Assembly: GCA_965224785.1 (NCBI GenBank)
Contig: OZ245062.1
Coordinates: forward strand, 1,612,001 to 1,676,000
Reading direction: 5' to 3'
DNA: 64,000 nucleotides
DNA from: JALSNL01 sp036479585
GTDB taxonomy: Bacteria; Bacteroidota; Ignavibacteria; Ignavibacteriales; Melioribacteraceae
Shown here: positions 50,997 to 60,173 of the stretch, piece by piece
Numbering within the stretch: position 1 is the stretch's first letter
How the letters are laid out: every line of letters starts with the position of its first letter
Program-made: the position numbers and the translations under genes
Notes under the pieces: generated by a model
Database searches by the model: none
Told to the model about the DNA's origin: nothing
What the model saw: only the letters and a program-made list of their open reading frames with translations

Positions 50997-53564
50997 CTAT
51001 TTCATCAAATTCATTTTACCAACATATTTTTGCATACCTACTTTTACTTCGTAAAAATAAACTCCACTTGAAACTTTATTGTTACTTTTATTTCTTCCAT
51101 CCCACCTGGATAAGTATGTTCCAGCTTGTAGTCTTTCACTCAACAAAGTTTTTATAACTTCTCCTTGAATGTTGTAAATTGTTAAAGTTGTTTTTTTACC
51201 AGCTAACTTTTGAGGAATAGCAAAACTAATAACAGTAGTAGGATTAAATGGATTTGGATAGTTCTGTGCTGTCAAATAATTTTCAGGTAATTCCAAATCA
51301 GTATTTGAGTTTTCATTAACATCAGTTAATAGTGAAATACTCTCTCCCTTAGAATCTCCGGTTTTATTTGCTAGATATAAATTAACCCAATTTGGTCTTA
51401 ATGATTGTTGTAAATATGTGTCCTTCCAGTCGCTATCTGTTAATCTATAAAAATTTGTTGATGTGTATTCATAATAGCTTGAAACCGGTCCAACAAAAGC
51501 TACTGATTTATTATCAACCGTTTTAGCAACAATTATTGCCAAATCAATTGGTCCAGTTCCAGCATGTTTAACCCAACCAACAGCATTACCAAATTCATCA
51601 GTCGGTGCTGTATGTATATCTGCAACAAGATAATCTTGCTTTTTAAATTCATTAGAATTGTTCCCAAAATATAACTGAGAATACCAACCCACATGCCTCG
51701 GAGCTCCACAAACTTGGTTAGGATTGTTAAATAGTAACCGTTTTAAGAAAGATGTTTCCTCTAAACTTAGTAACTCTTTGTTTAATTCTTTTTGTGCAAT
51801 GTTTGAAAGAGTATCAGAAATACTAGATAATTTTGTAAAATAAATATTGAAATTTTCTAGAGCAAATTTATCAAATGCTGAAATTTGGTTCAGTTTAACT
51901 AAAGTATTTTGTGCTAATACACTTATTGAGTTAAAAAATTTGGGAATAGGTTCAACATAACTATTTGGGTAAGAGCAAGTAACACCTCCTGAATAAGATT
52001 GTTTTGCATAGAGTAAATTGTCGTGTCTAAGTTCGGTCCAAGATGCAAGCTGAGTATTCATTTTTTGTTGCCACCAAGCTGCTGTTTGCATAAATGTTGG
52101 GAAAGCACTTCTATCGCTTGGTGGATTAAGCGTACGAATTGAATTTAACCATAAGTTATAAATTGAATTATTCCAAAAATCGAAATTATAACTATCTATT
52201 AAATAACGTAAGCCAGCTAGATTTTTTGAGTATTTATATTTGTCTAACTCCGGTTGTAATAATTGTGCTGAAGCATCATTACCAAGAGCAAATAAAATAT
52301 CTAAAGTTGATGGTAACATTCTTTTTTGAGGAACTCCATTATCGATTATTTTATCATACACAACACTTGCTGTTACATAGGAATCAATTACAAATCTTTG
52401 TCCGAATAACATGAATGCAGATGCTGGAATGATGCTATCGGGAGCCATTGGATCACTCATTAAAATTTGGGAAAGTATTTTTTGATCTGCAAAGGATTTT
52501 GTTTTTAATGTATCTTGAAATTCTATTACTTTTAGTGAATCAAGTAGTGCTGAGGAGTTTGAAACATTTATTGAACTTAAGACAGAATTATAATCTAGCA
52601 AAGTTACATTGTCTTGCTCCCCAACAAAGGTTCTTATTATAAAATCTATTTCATTATACAAGTCTTGTACATTAGCTAAATCAATTAGCTCTGTGATAAG
52701 AGTTGCATCAATTATTTGCCTTTGTACATCCACAAAAGGTACGGGTATTAAGGACTTAGGAGCAATTAAGTAAAGTTCAATTCTACCAAGCCACATCATC
52801 GTTTTAAAATACTTAGCTAGTTGCGGGTAATTTTCATCATCATAATGTCCACGAGGTTTGAACTGACTAAAATCAATTTTCTTTGGTGAATCTGAAAACA
52901 ATGGTATTTCATATGCACTATATGAGTCTATTTTTGAAATAAGATCATTTACTGATGATGAATTTCCATTATAGAAAGGTTGAATTGTTCCGCCAATAAG
53001 TTTTACTGGTACTGTTAAATAAACATCAACATCTTTTAACATTTTGGTCATTGCGGAATTAGAAGAATATTTTGCAGTCAATTCAGGCATTTTACTATGC
53101 ATACTTTCTAAAAGATTTTTCACATCCTTAATCAAAATACTCAACTCAGTATTTTTTAATATTTTATCATAAGAAGAATGGAAAGCATGTAAAATTGCAT
53201 CACTAGAAATATAAACTGGTAAATCTTTATGATAAATGTCGGCAAACTGCTCACCAAAAGATGGAAGTGATTTCCTTTCAGTAACAACAAAACCATTTTT
53301 GCTAATTAGCTGTTTTTCATAATTTGTTAGTTCATATTTAATATCAATTGAATCGTGGAAAAGTGCATCATCCCAATTTGTATTTATATCGTTTTGAAAT
53401 AAATTAGCTGAATATTTTTGAAGTAATTGGGATGAAGAAATATTTTTATTATTTTCTAGAAATTGTTTGTATTCATTTACATTAAACTGTGATGATTGAG
53501 CTGAGCTCTTGTTAACATAACCCACTAGTAAAAGAATAAAGAACAACAATTGTTTAGTTTTCAT
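50997..53564 (-). CDS. DUF3160 protein with type IX sorting domain
   Basis: This 855-residue exported protein has a signal peptide at 1-22. DUF3160 covers residues about 80-740, recognised by LPVYISSDAILHAFHSSYDK, MMWLGRIELYLIAP, WWQQKMNTQLASWTELRHDN then LLYAKQSYSGGVTCS, and HVGWYSQLYFG. The C-terminal type IX sorting domain is NYPNPFNPTTVISFAIP...VSSGVYFYEVKVG. DUF3160 proteins are large, secreted and of unknown activity. It is followed at 10 bp by the gene at 49022-50986. Confidence 0.88.
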   Translation of the reverse strand: MKTKQLLFFILLLVGYVNKSSAQSSQFNVNEYKQFLENNKNISSSQLLQKYSANLFQNDINTNWDDALFHDSIDIKYELTNYEKQLISKNGFVVTERKSLPSFGEQFADIYHKDLPVYISSDAILHAFHSSYDKILKNTELSILIKDVKNLLESMHSKMPELTAKYSSNSAMTKMLKDVDVYLTVPVKLIGGTIQPFYNGNSSSVNDLISKIDSYSAYEIPLFSDSPKKIDFSQFKPRGHYDDENYPQLAKYFKTMMWLGRIELYLIAPKSLIPVPFVDVQRQIIDATLITELIDLANVQDLYNEIDFIIRTFVGEQDNVTLLDYNSVLSSINVSNSSALLDSLKVIEFQDTLKTKSFADQKILSQILMSDPMAPDSIIPASAFMLFGQRFVIDSYVTASVVYDKIIDNGVPQKRMLPSTLDILFALGNDASAQLLQPELDKYKYSKNLAGLRYLIDSYNFDFWNNSIYNLWLNSIRTLNPPSDRSAFPTFMQTAAWWQQKMNTQLASWTELRHDNLLYAKQSYSGGVTCSYPNSYVEPIPKFFNSISVLAQNTLVKLNQISAFDKFALENFNIYFTKLSSISDTLSNIAQKELNKELLSLEETSFLKRLLFNNPNQVCGAPRHVGWYSQLYFGNNSNEFKKQDYLVADIHTAPTDEFGNAVGWVKHAGTGPIDLAIIVAKTVDNKSVAFVGPVSSYYEYTSTNFYRLTDSDWKDTYLQQSLRPNWVNLYLANKTGDSKGESISLLTDVNENSNTDLELPENYLTAQNYPNPFNPTTVISFAIPQKLAGKKTTLTIYNIQGEVIKTLLSERLQAGTYLSRWDGRNKSNNKVSSGVYFYEVKVGMQKYVGKMNLMK

Positions 53565-53678
53565 AATTATCTCTAGCGGTTTAGTTTAAATGTTTTAATC
53601 TATATATCAATAAACACTTTTTGTAATTATTAGCAATGTATTTTTAATACTTCTTTTTTTTAGTTGAAAAATATTCTC

Positions 53679-55820
53679 TTATTTTAATAGAAGCAATTTC
53701 ATTGTCTTAACTTTTCCAGCTTGGTTCATAATAAAAAAGTAATGACCACTTGATACTGTTGCATTATTATCATTTTTTCCATTCCAAATAAATTTCACTT
53801 CTCTTGAATTTGCAGCTACTAACTGCTCAAATGTTTTTACAACTCTTCCTAAAATATCATAAATTTTAAATGACACACTTTCCATATCAATCTCTTTACT
53901 CAACCTAATTTGAATTGTTGTTTGATTGTTAAAAGGATTAGGATAGGCTTGAAAAATTGAATCTGTTTTTATTTCTTCTTTATCTTCTACACTTGTTACC
54001 CATTCATCAGCACCATCATCAAACTTAAAAGTATCAATATCCATTCCCGGTTCAAGACAAAGAAAAGCTGTGTACATTGATAGTACACGATTCTCAATAC
54101 TAAAATCAATTATTTCACCAATATCTTCATTTGTCAAATTATAATTTCCAACTTCCAAATTATTAATAAAATTACCAGCCCAGATACTTGAAGAAACAGA
54201 ATCAGAATTATAAATATTTTCTTCAGTAACTGAATATGATTCAGAAAATGCTTGACTATTATGCACACCAGCAAATTCAATTTCAAATGGGAAAGAACCA
54301 TCATATTTTCCTATTTGAATAATTGGAGTATTCAAACTAACCTTTTGTGTTGATGAGTTAAGACCAAACCTACTGTAACAAAATCCATTTTCAAGAGTGG
54401 TATGTAAATCATAAGTAGTTAACTGACCTCCCAATGATTCAAATAATTTATTAAGTTGAAAAGTAAAAGTTGCATTGTAATCAACTCTAAAAAGAACTCC
54501 TTTAGTCAGCTTTGTAATATTTTCATAAAAATATTCATTTCCTGAATAACTTCTATTACCTATACGATGCCAATCTAAATTTTGATTTGCAAAATCACAT
54601 ATATTAATTGGAACATTTTCTTCTTGAGTATCGATCAAATCTTCAATCAATTCGTTAGCAACTTCTCTAGCTCCAACTTGAGTTGAATTAGCAACCAAAA
54701 TTATTTCTCCTCCAGTTCCAACATGATTAATAAACTCAATTCCATTTGCCAACAAACTTGGAAGACTACTATAGTTAGAAAGAATGTCATCGGATAAATT
54801 ATCGAATACGCTATTAATCACTTCTTGAGATGCAGGTAACCAATTTTCACTTATCCGTTTTATTTCCAAATTTGAAAATATTAAATTGAATGAGTCTTGC
54901 TCAGTAAAGTGATTCAGTAACATTGTTTTAACATTTGCAATTGCTACTTCTCTGCTGATATCACTAGTCGAAGCGTTATAATCAAAAAGGATTGCAGTTT
55001 TATACTTTTCTTCTATGGATATTGCTTCCGATGGTAAGTAGGCAAGTTGATAAATATTTTCACTTCCCTCAAATCTATTTAGATATATTCCATTTGTAAA
55101 AGGTGCATCCACAGAAAAAGTTAGATTCCCTTTACTTATTTCTGATTGGTTTAATTTTACACTCCAAAAATTACCAAAAGTAGAATCATACTTTTCTTCA
55201 AATATTTTCTCAGGTAATTCATTTATTTTAGGATTGCTCCATTCATCACCAAGTTGGCTAATTAAATAAAATGTTTTCACTTTGTATTGGGATGCTTGAA
55301 TAATGCCTAATGGTAAATTCGAATTTACATTTTTTGAAGTCCAATTTGCTGGAACTAAATATGTAAGTTTTACTCTTCTAGTTTCATCTCCAGCCATTGG
55401 AAATATTTTTAATTGATATCTATTCGCTCTTTCTTTTATTAGTATTGAAGGATCTCGTCTTCGTTTTACAATACTCTCATAAATTTGTGAAGCAATCCAC
55501 TTATCTAAAATTTCTCCTTTAATAATTTCACCTTCAAACCATAACCAAGAATCACTAACTATTGAATTATTTGGTAAAGAGAAATTCATTTCAACTTCAA
55601 CTGTATCTGTATGAGTAAATCCTAAATTACGAGCAGAAAATGTTAGGTAAAGTCCATACTCTAAGTAAGCCCCTTTAGGTTCAATTGATAATAGAGCCTC
55701 TTCAATTGTTCCTTGACCTCCCCTCAAATTTTGTGGATCTGAAACACGAATATTTGCCCACTGACCAAACACTTCTGAGACTAAAAATAAAACATAAATT
55801 AAAAGTATAGATTTTTTCAT
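53679..55820 (-). CDS. VIT/vWA-like surface protein with type IX sorting domain
   Basis: This 713-residue protein has a signal peptide at 1-19. The N-terminal domain at about 25-165 resembles the VIT domain of inter-alpha-trypsin-inhibitor proteins (VEVEMNFSLPNNSIVSDSWL, YESIVKRRRDPSILI, FPMAGDETRRVKLTYLVP). A vWA-like domain follows (about 265-420, TAILFDYNASTSDISREVAI as the MIDAS region, with the DxSxS pattern blurred to DYNAS). The C-terminal sorting domain has an atypical AYPNPFNNQTTIQIRL. It is probably a surface adhesin or complex-forming protein. Type IX sorting is supported by SSGHYFFIM and a basic end. Confidence 0.85.
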   Translation of the reverse strand: MKKSILLIYVLFLVSEVFGQWANIRVSDPQNLRGGQGTIEEALLSIEPKGAYLEYGLYLTFSARNLGFTHTDTVEVEMNFSLPNNSIVSDSWLWFEGEIIKGEILDKWIASQIYESIVKRRRDPSILIKERANRYQLKIFPMAGDETRRVKLTYLVPANWTSKNVNSNLPLGIIQASQYKVKTFYLISQLGDEWSNPKINELPEKIFEEKYDSTFGNFWSVKLNQSEISKGNLTFSVDAPFTNGIYLNRFEGSENIYQLAYLPSEAISIEEKYKTAILFDYNASTSDISREVAIANVKTMLLNHFTEQDSFNLIFSNLEIKRISENWLPASQEVINSVFDNLSDDILSNYSSLPSLLANGIEFINHVGTGGEIILVANSTQVGAREVANELIEDLIDTQEENVPINICDFANQNLDWHRIGNRSYSGNEYFYENITKLTKGVLFRVDYNATFTFQLNKLFESLGGQLTTYDLHTTLENGFCYSRFGLNSSTQKVSLNTPIIQIGKYDGSFPFEIEFAGVHNSQAFSESYSVTEENIYNSDSVSSSIWAGNFINNLEVGNYNLTNEDIGEIIDFSIENRVLSMYTAFLCLEPGMDIDTFKFDDGADEWVTSVEDKEEIKTDSIFQAYPNPFNNQTTIQIRLSKEIDMESVSFKIYDILGRVVKTFEQLVAANSREVKFIWNGKNDNNATVSSGHYFFIMNQAGKVKTMKLLLLK

Positions 55821-56223
55821 TTTCCACCTCTAGGATTTTAGTTACGAATATTAGTTTTATACTAAGTTTATTTTTAATAAAAGAATGCATAAGTGCTTGC
55901 AAGATACAAGGTGATTATAATTCTGATAAGAGCAATTTTCTGTATCACGATATTCCCTTTTTTGTAAGAAATTCTTTTATTAATTACTACTCAAATACCA
56001 TACCTAAATTGAGAAATACAATTACAAGTGTTTCTCAAGTATCTACTTAAAATAGTTTTATAAGTTCACAGACACGAATGTCTGTGGTACGTCGTAGCAC
56101 AGACATTCCTGTCTGTGAAATAAAAAAAGAGGAATATTTTATTGGAAACGATACTACTGATTAACGTCACTTAGTTTAGAAAGGACGAATATTTTTCGTT
56201 TAAACGAATATTTTTCGTAATTT
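55821..56223. repeat. Intergenic region with hairpins and tandem palindromes
   Basis: No gene is seen. Two hairpins CACAGACA-NNNN-TGTCTGTG (56067-56086 and 56098-56117) lie inside larger arms TTCACAGACA (56065-56074) and TGTCTGTGAA (56110-56119). Then come two tandem palindromes ACGAATATTTTTCGT (56185-56199 and 56204-56218), 19 bp apart, centred on CGTTTAAACG. These lie right after the stop codon of the gene at 56224. Confidence 0.75.
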
Positions 56224-57060
56224 TTACAGCTGTATTCTGAGTGAGAAAATATACTTTTGTTCGGTAGTTCCTAATATGTTTGTGGTAACTGTTGTATGTA
56301 TTTTTGCAGAAATTAAATCTTCTGAAAAGAACAGTAAATCAATTTGAGAATAAAGCCACATTACTGCATAGGAAATAATTAGAGAATTTCTAATTTTATA
56401 GGATGTGTCATAAGTACTATATTTTTGCTTAACTAATTCAAGATTGGTTTCACTTAAATATAATGCCTCTTTGTTGTTAGTCTCTATAATAAAATAGATC
56501 ATTGAACCAAGTGTAAGAGTACTGGCAGTTGTTAGAAGCCATCCTTTAGTTTTATTTCCAAGGTATAAATGTCCCATACCAGGAAGTAGTAATGATCTTG
56601 ATAGTGAAGTTTGAACAATTGACTTTTCATTTGTTATTTGTTCCGGTTCAGAAACCAAAATATTTTTTGGAGGTTCTTTTTTGATGGGAACATTTTTAAA
56701 TATAATTTTGAAATCGTTTTTAATTTGCTCAAAGTAAGAAATTATTTTTGGAGATATAATTTGTGGATTTAGTTTATGGTTTTTATCCATTTGTAAAATT
56801 TTAACAAATTCGCTACGTGCAGAATCTTTTTGAGATATAGAGAAATGAGAAACCGCAAGCATTGTAAAAATACTTATACTATCTGATCTTTCAAGTTTCC
56901 CCCCACTATTAAAAACTTTTTTTGAAAGAGAAATAACTTTCTCATACTCAAAAGATTCATACTCCTTACTTAATTCTTTAATCAAATCATTTGATTGTCC
57001 GAGTAATGATATAGATGAAAATAACATCAACAATATAAAGGCAGTAAATATTTTTTTCAT
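56224..57060 (-). CDS. Exported helical-repeat protein with C-terminal membrane segments
   Basis: This 278-residue protein has a signal peptide at 1-21 (MKKIFTAFILLMLFSSISLL). A helical part at about 25-120 looks like two or three TPR-like units (EYESFEYEKVISLSKKVFN, MLAVSHFSISQKDSARSEF). The C-terminal half carries the motif RSLLLPGMGHLYLGNKTKGW followed by two hydrophobic helices. That motif resembles the DUF5683 type seen in Bacteroidota inner-membrane proteins. The ATG overlaps the last codons of the upstream kelch gene (4 bp), so it is translationally coupled. The role is unknown. Confidence 0.78.
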   Translation of the reverse strand: MKKIFTAFILLMLFSSISLLGQSNDLIKELSKEYESFEYEKVISLSKKVFNSGGKLERSDSISIFTMLAVSHFSISQKDSARSEFVKILQMDKNHKLNPQIISPKIISYFEQIKNDFKIIFKNVPIKKEPPKNILVSEPEQITNEKSIVQTSLSRSLLLPGMGHLYLGNKTKGWLLTTASTLTLGSMIYFIIETNNKEALYLSETNLELVKQKYSTYDTSYKIRNSLIISYAVMWLYSQIDLLFFSEDLISAKIHTTVTTNILGTTEQKYIFSLRIQL

Positions 57061-58319
57061 TTAATCAGCAACATAGATTTGGTTTGGGAAAAAGAACCGT
57101 ACGACAATCTATAAAAATAAACTCCACTTGGTAGTTCGGAAGCATCAAACTTAACTTTATAGTTTCCATGGTTTTTCACATCGTTTACTAAATCTGCAAC
57201 TTGTTTTCCTAATGTATTATAGACTCTTAGCGTTACATTTGTTGAGGACGCCAAATTTTCATCATCTACTTTAATTGTATATTCTATTGTGGTTGTTGGG
57301 TTAAACGGATTTGGAAAGTTTTGAAATAATTTAAAGTTTTCTGTATTGTTAAGATCAGACTGAAGATTTGTAGTGTATCCTGAATAATATTGTTCTATCT
57401 CTGTTATCAGTTCACCATTTGTATCGTATCCACCAAAGACAAATATTCTTTCATCTATATAAGCTGTTGTAAAGTGAGATCTTGCAATATTTAAAGGTGT
57501 TGTATTTTCAATAGAATAATTTTTATCATCTACAGTAAAAAATTCAACTGAACTTAATGCGGTATTACTTTCGTTATATCCACCAATAATATAAATTTTA
57601 TTATCATTACCCTGAATTACTCGACCAGCTGCTCTTGGTTCTAACAAGTCAATAGGAAGTCTGGTATAATTTTTATCAACTGTATTAAACTTAAATATTT
57701 TTTGCGAAACTCCATTGATTACTCCACCAAAAATAAAAATATCATCTCCAACACGAGTACACATTTGCTGCTCTGGCAAATCAGAATCCGTAAATAAAGT
57801 ATCAGAGAAATAAGTTATACTATCATTAGCAATATTATATTCAATTATATAAGGTAAGCTATCAGAAGCATCAGACAGAGGATTTCCACCAATAATATAA
57901 AAATTATTATTGTAAATTAGTCCAGTTGAATAAACACGATTAAAATTGATATTTTCAGATTTAACTGAGTTCTCGTCAGCAACTCCCCAAGTTTCCAAAC
58001 CTTTTAGATTCTCACTTTCGGTTTGAATTCCACCAAATATATATGCTTTATTTTGATAGTCATCAATAACAAAACCAGCACGCGATTCTTTCATAAATTG
58101 AAGTTCCCATAACTGATTGTAAATGTTAAATTTTTGCACCCAATTAACATTTGTTTGAGTCGAATCTGAATACCCACCAAATATATAAATATCGCCATTG
58201 TGTGTGTCAACCCATTCTCTTCCACTTGCAACAGCATGTTTCATTTCACCACTAACATCCCACTGTTGAGCAAAAGATGATGAAGTTATAAACACTATGA
58301 CTAAAAGTATTTTATTCAT
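57057..58319 (-). CDS. Kelch-repeat surface protein with type IX sorting domain
   Basis: This 420-residue protein has a signal peptide at 1-17 (MNKILLVIVFITSSSFA). Six or so kelch-type blades cover residues about 25-315, with recurring YIFGGxxxS, NFYIIGGN, DIFIFGGV, IYIIGGYNES and RIFVFGGYD elements, so one beta-propeller. The C-terminus is a type IX sorting domain (NFPNPFNPTTTIEYTI, LPSGVYFYRLSYG). A sigma-54-type promoter is at 58357-58373. The next gene (56224-57060) overlaps by 4 bp, so the two are co-translated. Confidence 0.88.
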   Translation of the reverse strand: MNKILLVIVFITSSSFAQQWDVSGEMKHAVASGREWVDTHNGDIYIFGGYSDSTQTNVNWVQKFNIYNQLWELQFMKESRAGFVIDDYQNKAYIFGGIQTESENLKGLETWGVADENSVKSENINFNRVYSTGLIYNNNFYIIGGNPLSDASDSLPYIIEYNIANDSITYFSDTLFTDSDLPEQQMCTRVGDDIFIFGGVINGVSQKIFKFNTVDKNYTRLPIDLLEPRAAGRVIQGNDNKIYIIGGYNESNTALSSVEFFTVDDKNYSIENTTPLNIARSHFTTAYIDERIFVFGGYDTNGELITEIEQYYSGYTTNLQSDLNNTENFKLFQNFPNPFNPTTTIEYTIKVDDENLASSTNVTLRVYNTLGKQVADLVNDVKNHGNYKVKFDASELPSGVYFYRLSYGSFSQTKSMLLIK

Positions 58320-58356
58320 TTTATTTTACCTTAAATTTACATCTCATAACTAATTA

Positions 58357-58373
58357 AGCAATTACTATACCAA
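58357..58373 (-). promoter_or_regulatory. Candidate sigma-54 promoter of the kelch gene
   Basis: On the minus strand TTGGTATAGTAATTGCT has GG and GC exactly 10 bp apart, as in the -24/-12 consensus TTGGCAC-N5-TTGCT. It lies 38 bp before the kelch ATG. The gene for a GAF/sigma-54 activator is about 2 kb away. It is a pattern match with three positions off. Confidence 0.6.
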
Positions 58374-58402
58374 GTCTTATTTTTCAAAAACTTTTCATAA
58401 CG

Positions 58403-58487
58403 TGTCATTCCGTTTTTCAGTTTTTTTGGAATACCGGAATCTCATAAATTTTAGGAGGTTCCGGCACAAAAGACAACCGGAATGACA
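58403..58487. repeat. Inverted-repeat element (TGTCATTCCG/CGGAATGACA)
   Basis: An 85-bp element with perfect 10-bp ends TGTCATTCCG (58403-58412) and CGGAATGACA (58478-58487). Inner part CCGGAATCTC is as in the element at 34469-34565. It is intergenic between the kinase and kelch genes. Confidence 0.8.
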
Positions 58488-58519
58488 TACTTTTAATAAA
58501 GAAATTACAATACCAACTT

Positions 58520-60112
58520 TTAATTATTAAAATTATATTTTATTATTAATGTATCTTTTCGTTTCAAAATAATTTTTTTTTGAAAATCATTATACTTTGG
58601 ATTTTTAAGGACTAAATTATAACTTCCATGAATTAGTCTCAAAGGATTTTCCAAAGGCGAATCCCCTATTTTCGTTTCATCTAAATAAATTTCACCCCAA
58701 GGAAATATTTTGCAATCTAAATATGTAAACATTGTATCTAAACTTATTTTAATATTTGCTAACTCATTTTGTTTAATATTTATTTTTTGTTCATACACTG
58801 GATAGTCAGGATGAACTAATTTAAGTGTATGCTCTCCAACTAACAAACTAAAATCATCTTTAATTGGAGTTGTCTCCAACTTCTTATCGTCTAAATATAC
58901 ATCAGCCCAAGGATAACACTCAACAAATAATGTTCCAAATTCATTTACTTCCAACATCTTATTTGTTGATAATTTTTCTATATCAATTATTTTTTTCTTT
59001 GAGTTTTCTAACTTAATTTCATTAGAACTATTTTTAAGAATATTCTCAATGTTAAGCTCTTGTTTTTCTTTTGTTAAAATATTCTCTTCTGATTCCTTTT
59101 TTATAATTACTTTACTCTTATTTTCTTCTGCAAATTCTTTTGTGTTCAAATGAGAATTATCATCAGTAATATTTGGTGTAAATATTAGAGAATAAAAAGT
59201 GAAAATAAATCCAAATAGCAATAGAAGCCCAATAGGGACAAGGTATTTTAAGGGTTTTCTGTTTTTATGATGTCCATTATTTACAAATGTCATTCCCTCT
59301 ATTGCATCAAGTTCTGATAGAACTTCAGTTGCAGATTGAAATCGTAAGCTTATATCTTTTGATAAAAGTTTTACTAATATTTTATTTATTGGTTGAGGAA
59401 TAGTTTCAATATTCTTACTAAGATTTTTTTCATCTAATGATAAAATATTATTTACACATTCGTTAACATCTTTACCAAGAAAAGGGTTTTTACCTTTGAA
59501 TAATTCATAAGTAACAATTCCTAATGAAAAGAGATCACTTTTATGAGCGAGTTTTTCACCTTTAATTTGTTCGGGAGACATATATGCCGGAGTTCCCAAA
59601 AGTGAATATTGTTTAGTAAGAAAATTCTCAAACTCCGGTAGAGCTAATCCAAAATCTGTAATTTTTAATTTAAAATTCTTATTTACTAAAATATTTTCTG
59701 GTTTAATATCTCTGTGAATAATTCCTTTTTGATGTGCATAATTAAGTCCTCTCAACATTTGAACAAATAAATTTTCTTTTTGTTCAATTGCTAGCTCTCC
59801 TTTATTAAAAACTTCACGTAAATTATCACTTTCAAAATACTCGAACGAAATGTAAAAGTAGTCCTTATATATTCCGAAATCAAAAACCTTAATAATGTTA
59901 GTATGTTCAAGTTTGGCAAGAATTTTTGCTTCTCTTTTGAATCTATCAATTCTTGTTTCATCCGATAAAGTTTTAACATTTAGAACTTTAAGTATTACTT
60001 TTTTATCAAGGTAAATATGCTCAGCAAGATAAACTGCCGAGTGTTCATCTTTTTTATAGCAGCTAATGATAATAAATTTTTCGAACTTTTTTTCAGTGTA
60101 ATTGTCATTCAT
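58520..60112 (-). CDS. Ser/Thr protein kinase with PEGA domains
   Basis: This 530-residue Hanks-type kinase has its catalytic domain at residues 12-270, with K42 (VILKVL), catalytic D135 in IIHRDIKPEN, D153 in ITDFGLALPE and SPEQ at 180. The glycine-rich loop is degenerate (KKDEHSAVYLAEH without the GxGxxG glycines). A membrane helix at about 288-312 (YLVPIGLLLLFGFIFTFYSL) is followed by an acidic region and two PEGA repeats (LFVECYPWADVYLDDKKLET, LDCKIFPWGEIYLDETKIGD). The layout is kinase in, PEGA out. It sits next to the GAF/sigma-54 activator gene and is probably in the same regulatory circuit. Confidence 0.92.
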   Translation of the reverse strand: MNDNYTEKKFEKFIIISCYKKDEHSAVYLAEHIYLDKKVILKVLNVKTLSDETRIDRFKREAKILAKLEHTNIIKVFDFGIYKDYFYISFEYFESDNLREVFNKGELAIEQKENLFVQMLRGLNYAHQKGIIHRDIKPENILVNKNFKLKITDFGLALPEFENFLTKQYSLLGTPAYMSPEQIKGEKLAHKSDLFSLGIVTYELFKGKNPFLGKDVNECVNNILSLDEKNLSKNIETIPQPINKILVKLLSKDISLRFQSATEVLSELDAIEGMTFVNNGHHKNRKPLKYLVPIGLLLLFGFIFTFYSLIFTPNITDDNSHLNTKEFAEENKSKVIIKKESEENILTKEKQELNIENILKNSSNEIKLENSKKKIIDIEKLSTNKMLEVNEFGTLFVECYPWADVYLDDKKLETTPIKDDFSLLVGEHTLKLVHPDYPVYEQKINIKQNELANIKISLDTMFTYLDCKIFPWGEIYLDETKIGDSPLENPLRLIHGSYNLVLKNPKYNDFQKKIILKRKDTLIIKYNFNN

Positions 60113-60173
60113 AGATTTACTAAATAATTCTAATTGTATTGCGTTTTACGAGAAGATTTTAGTCATTCAATAA

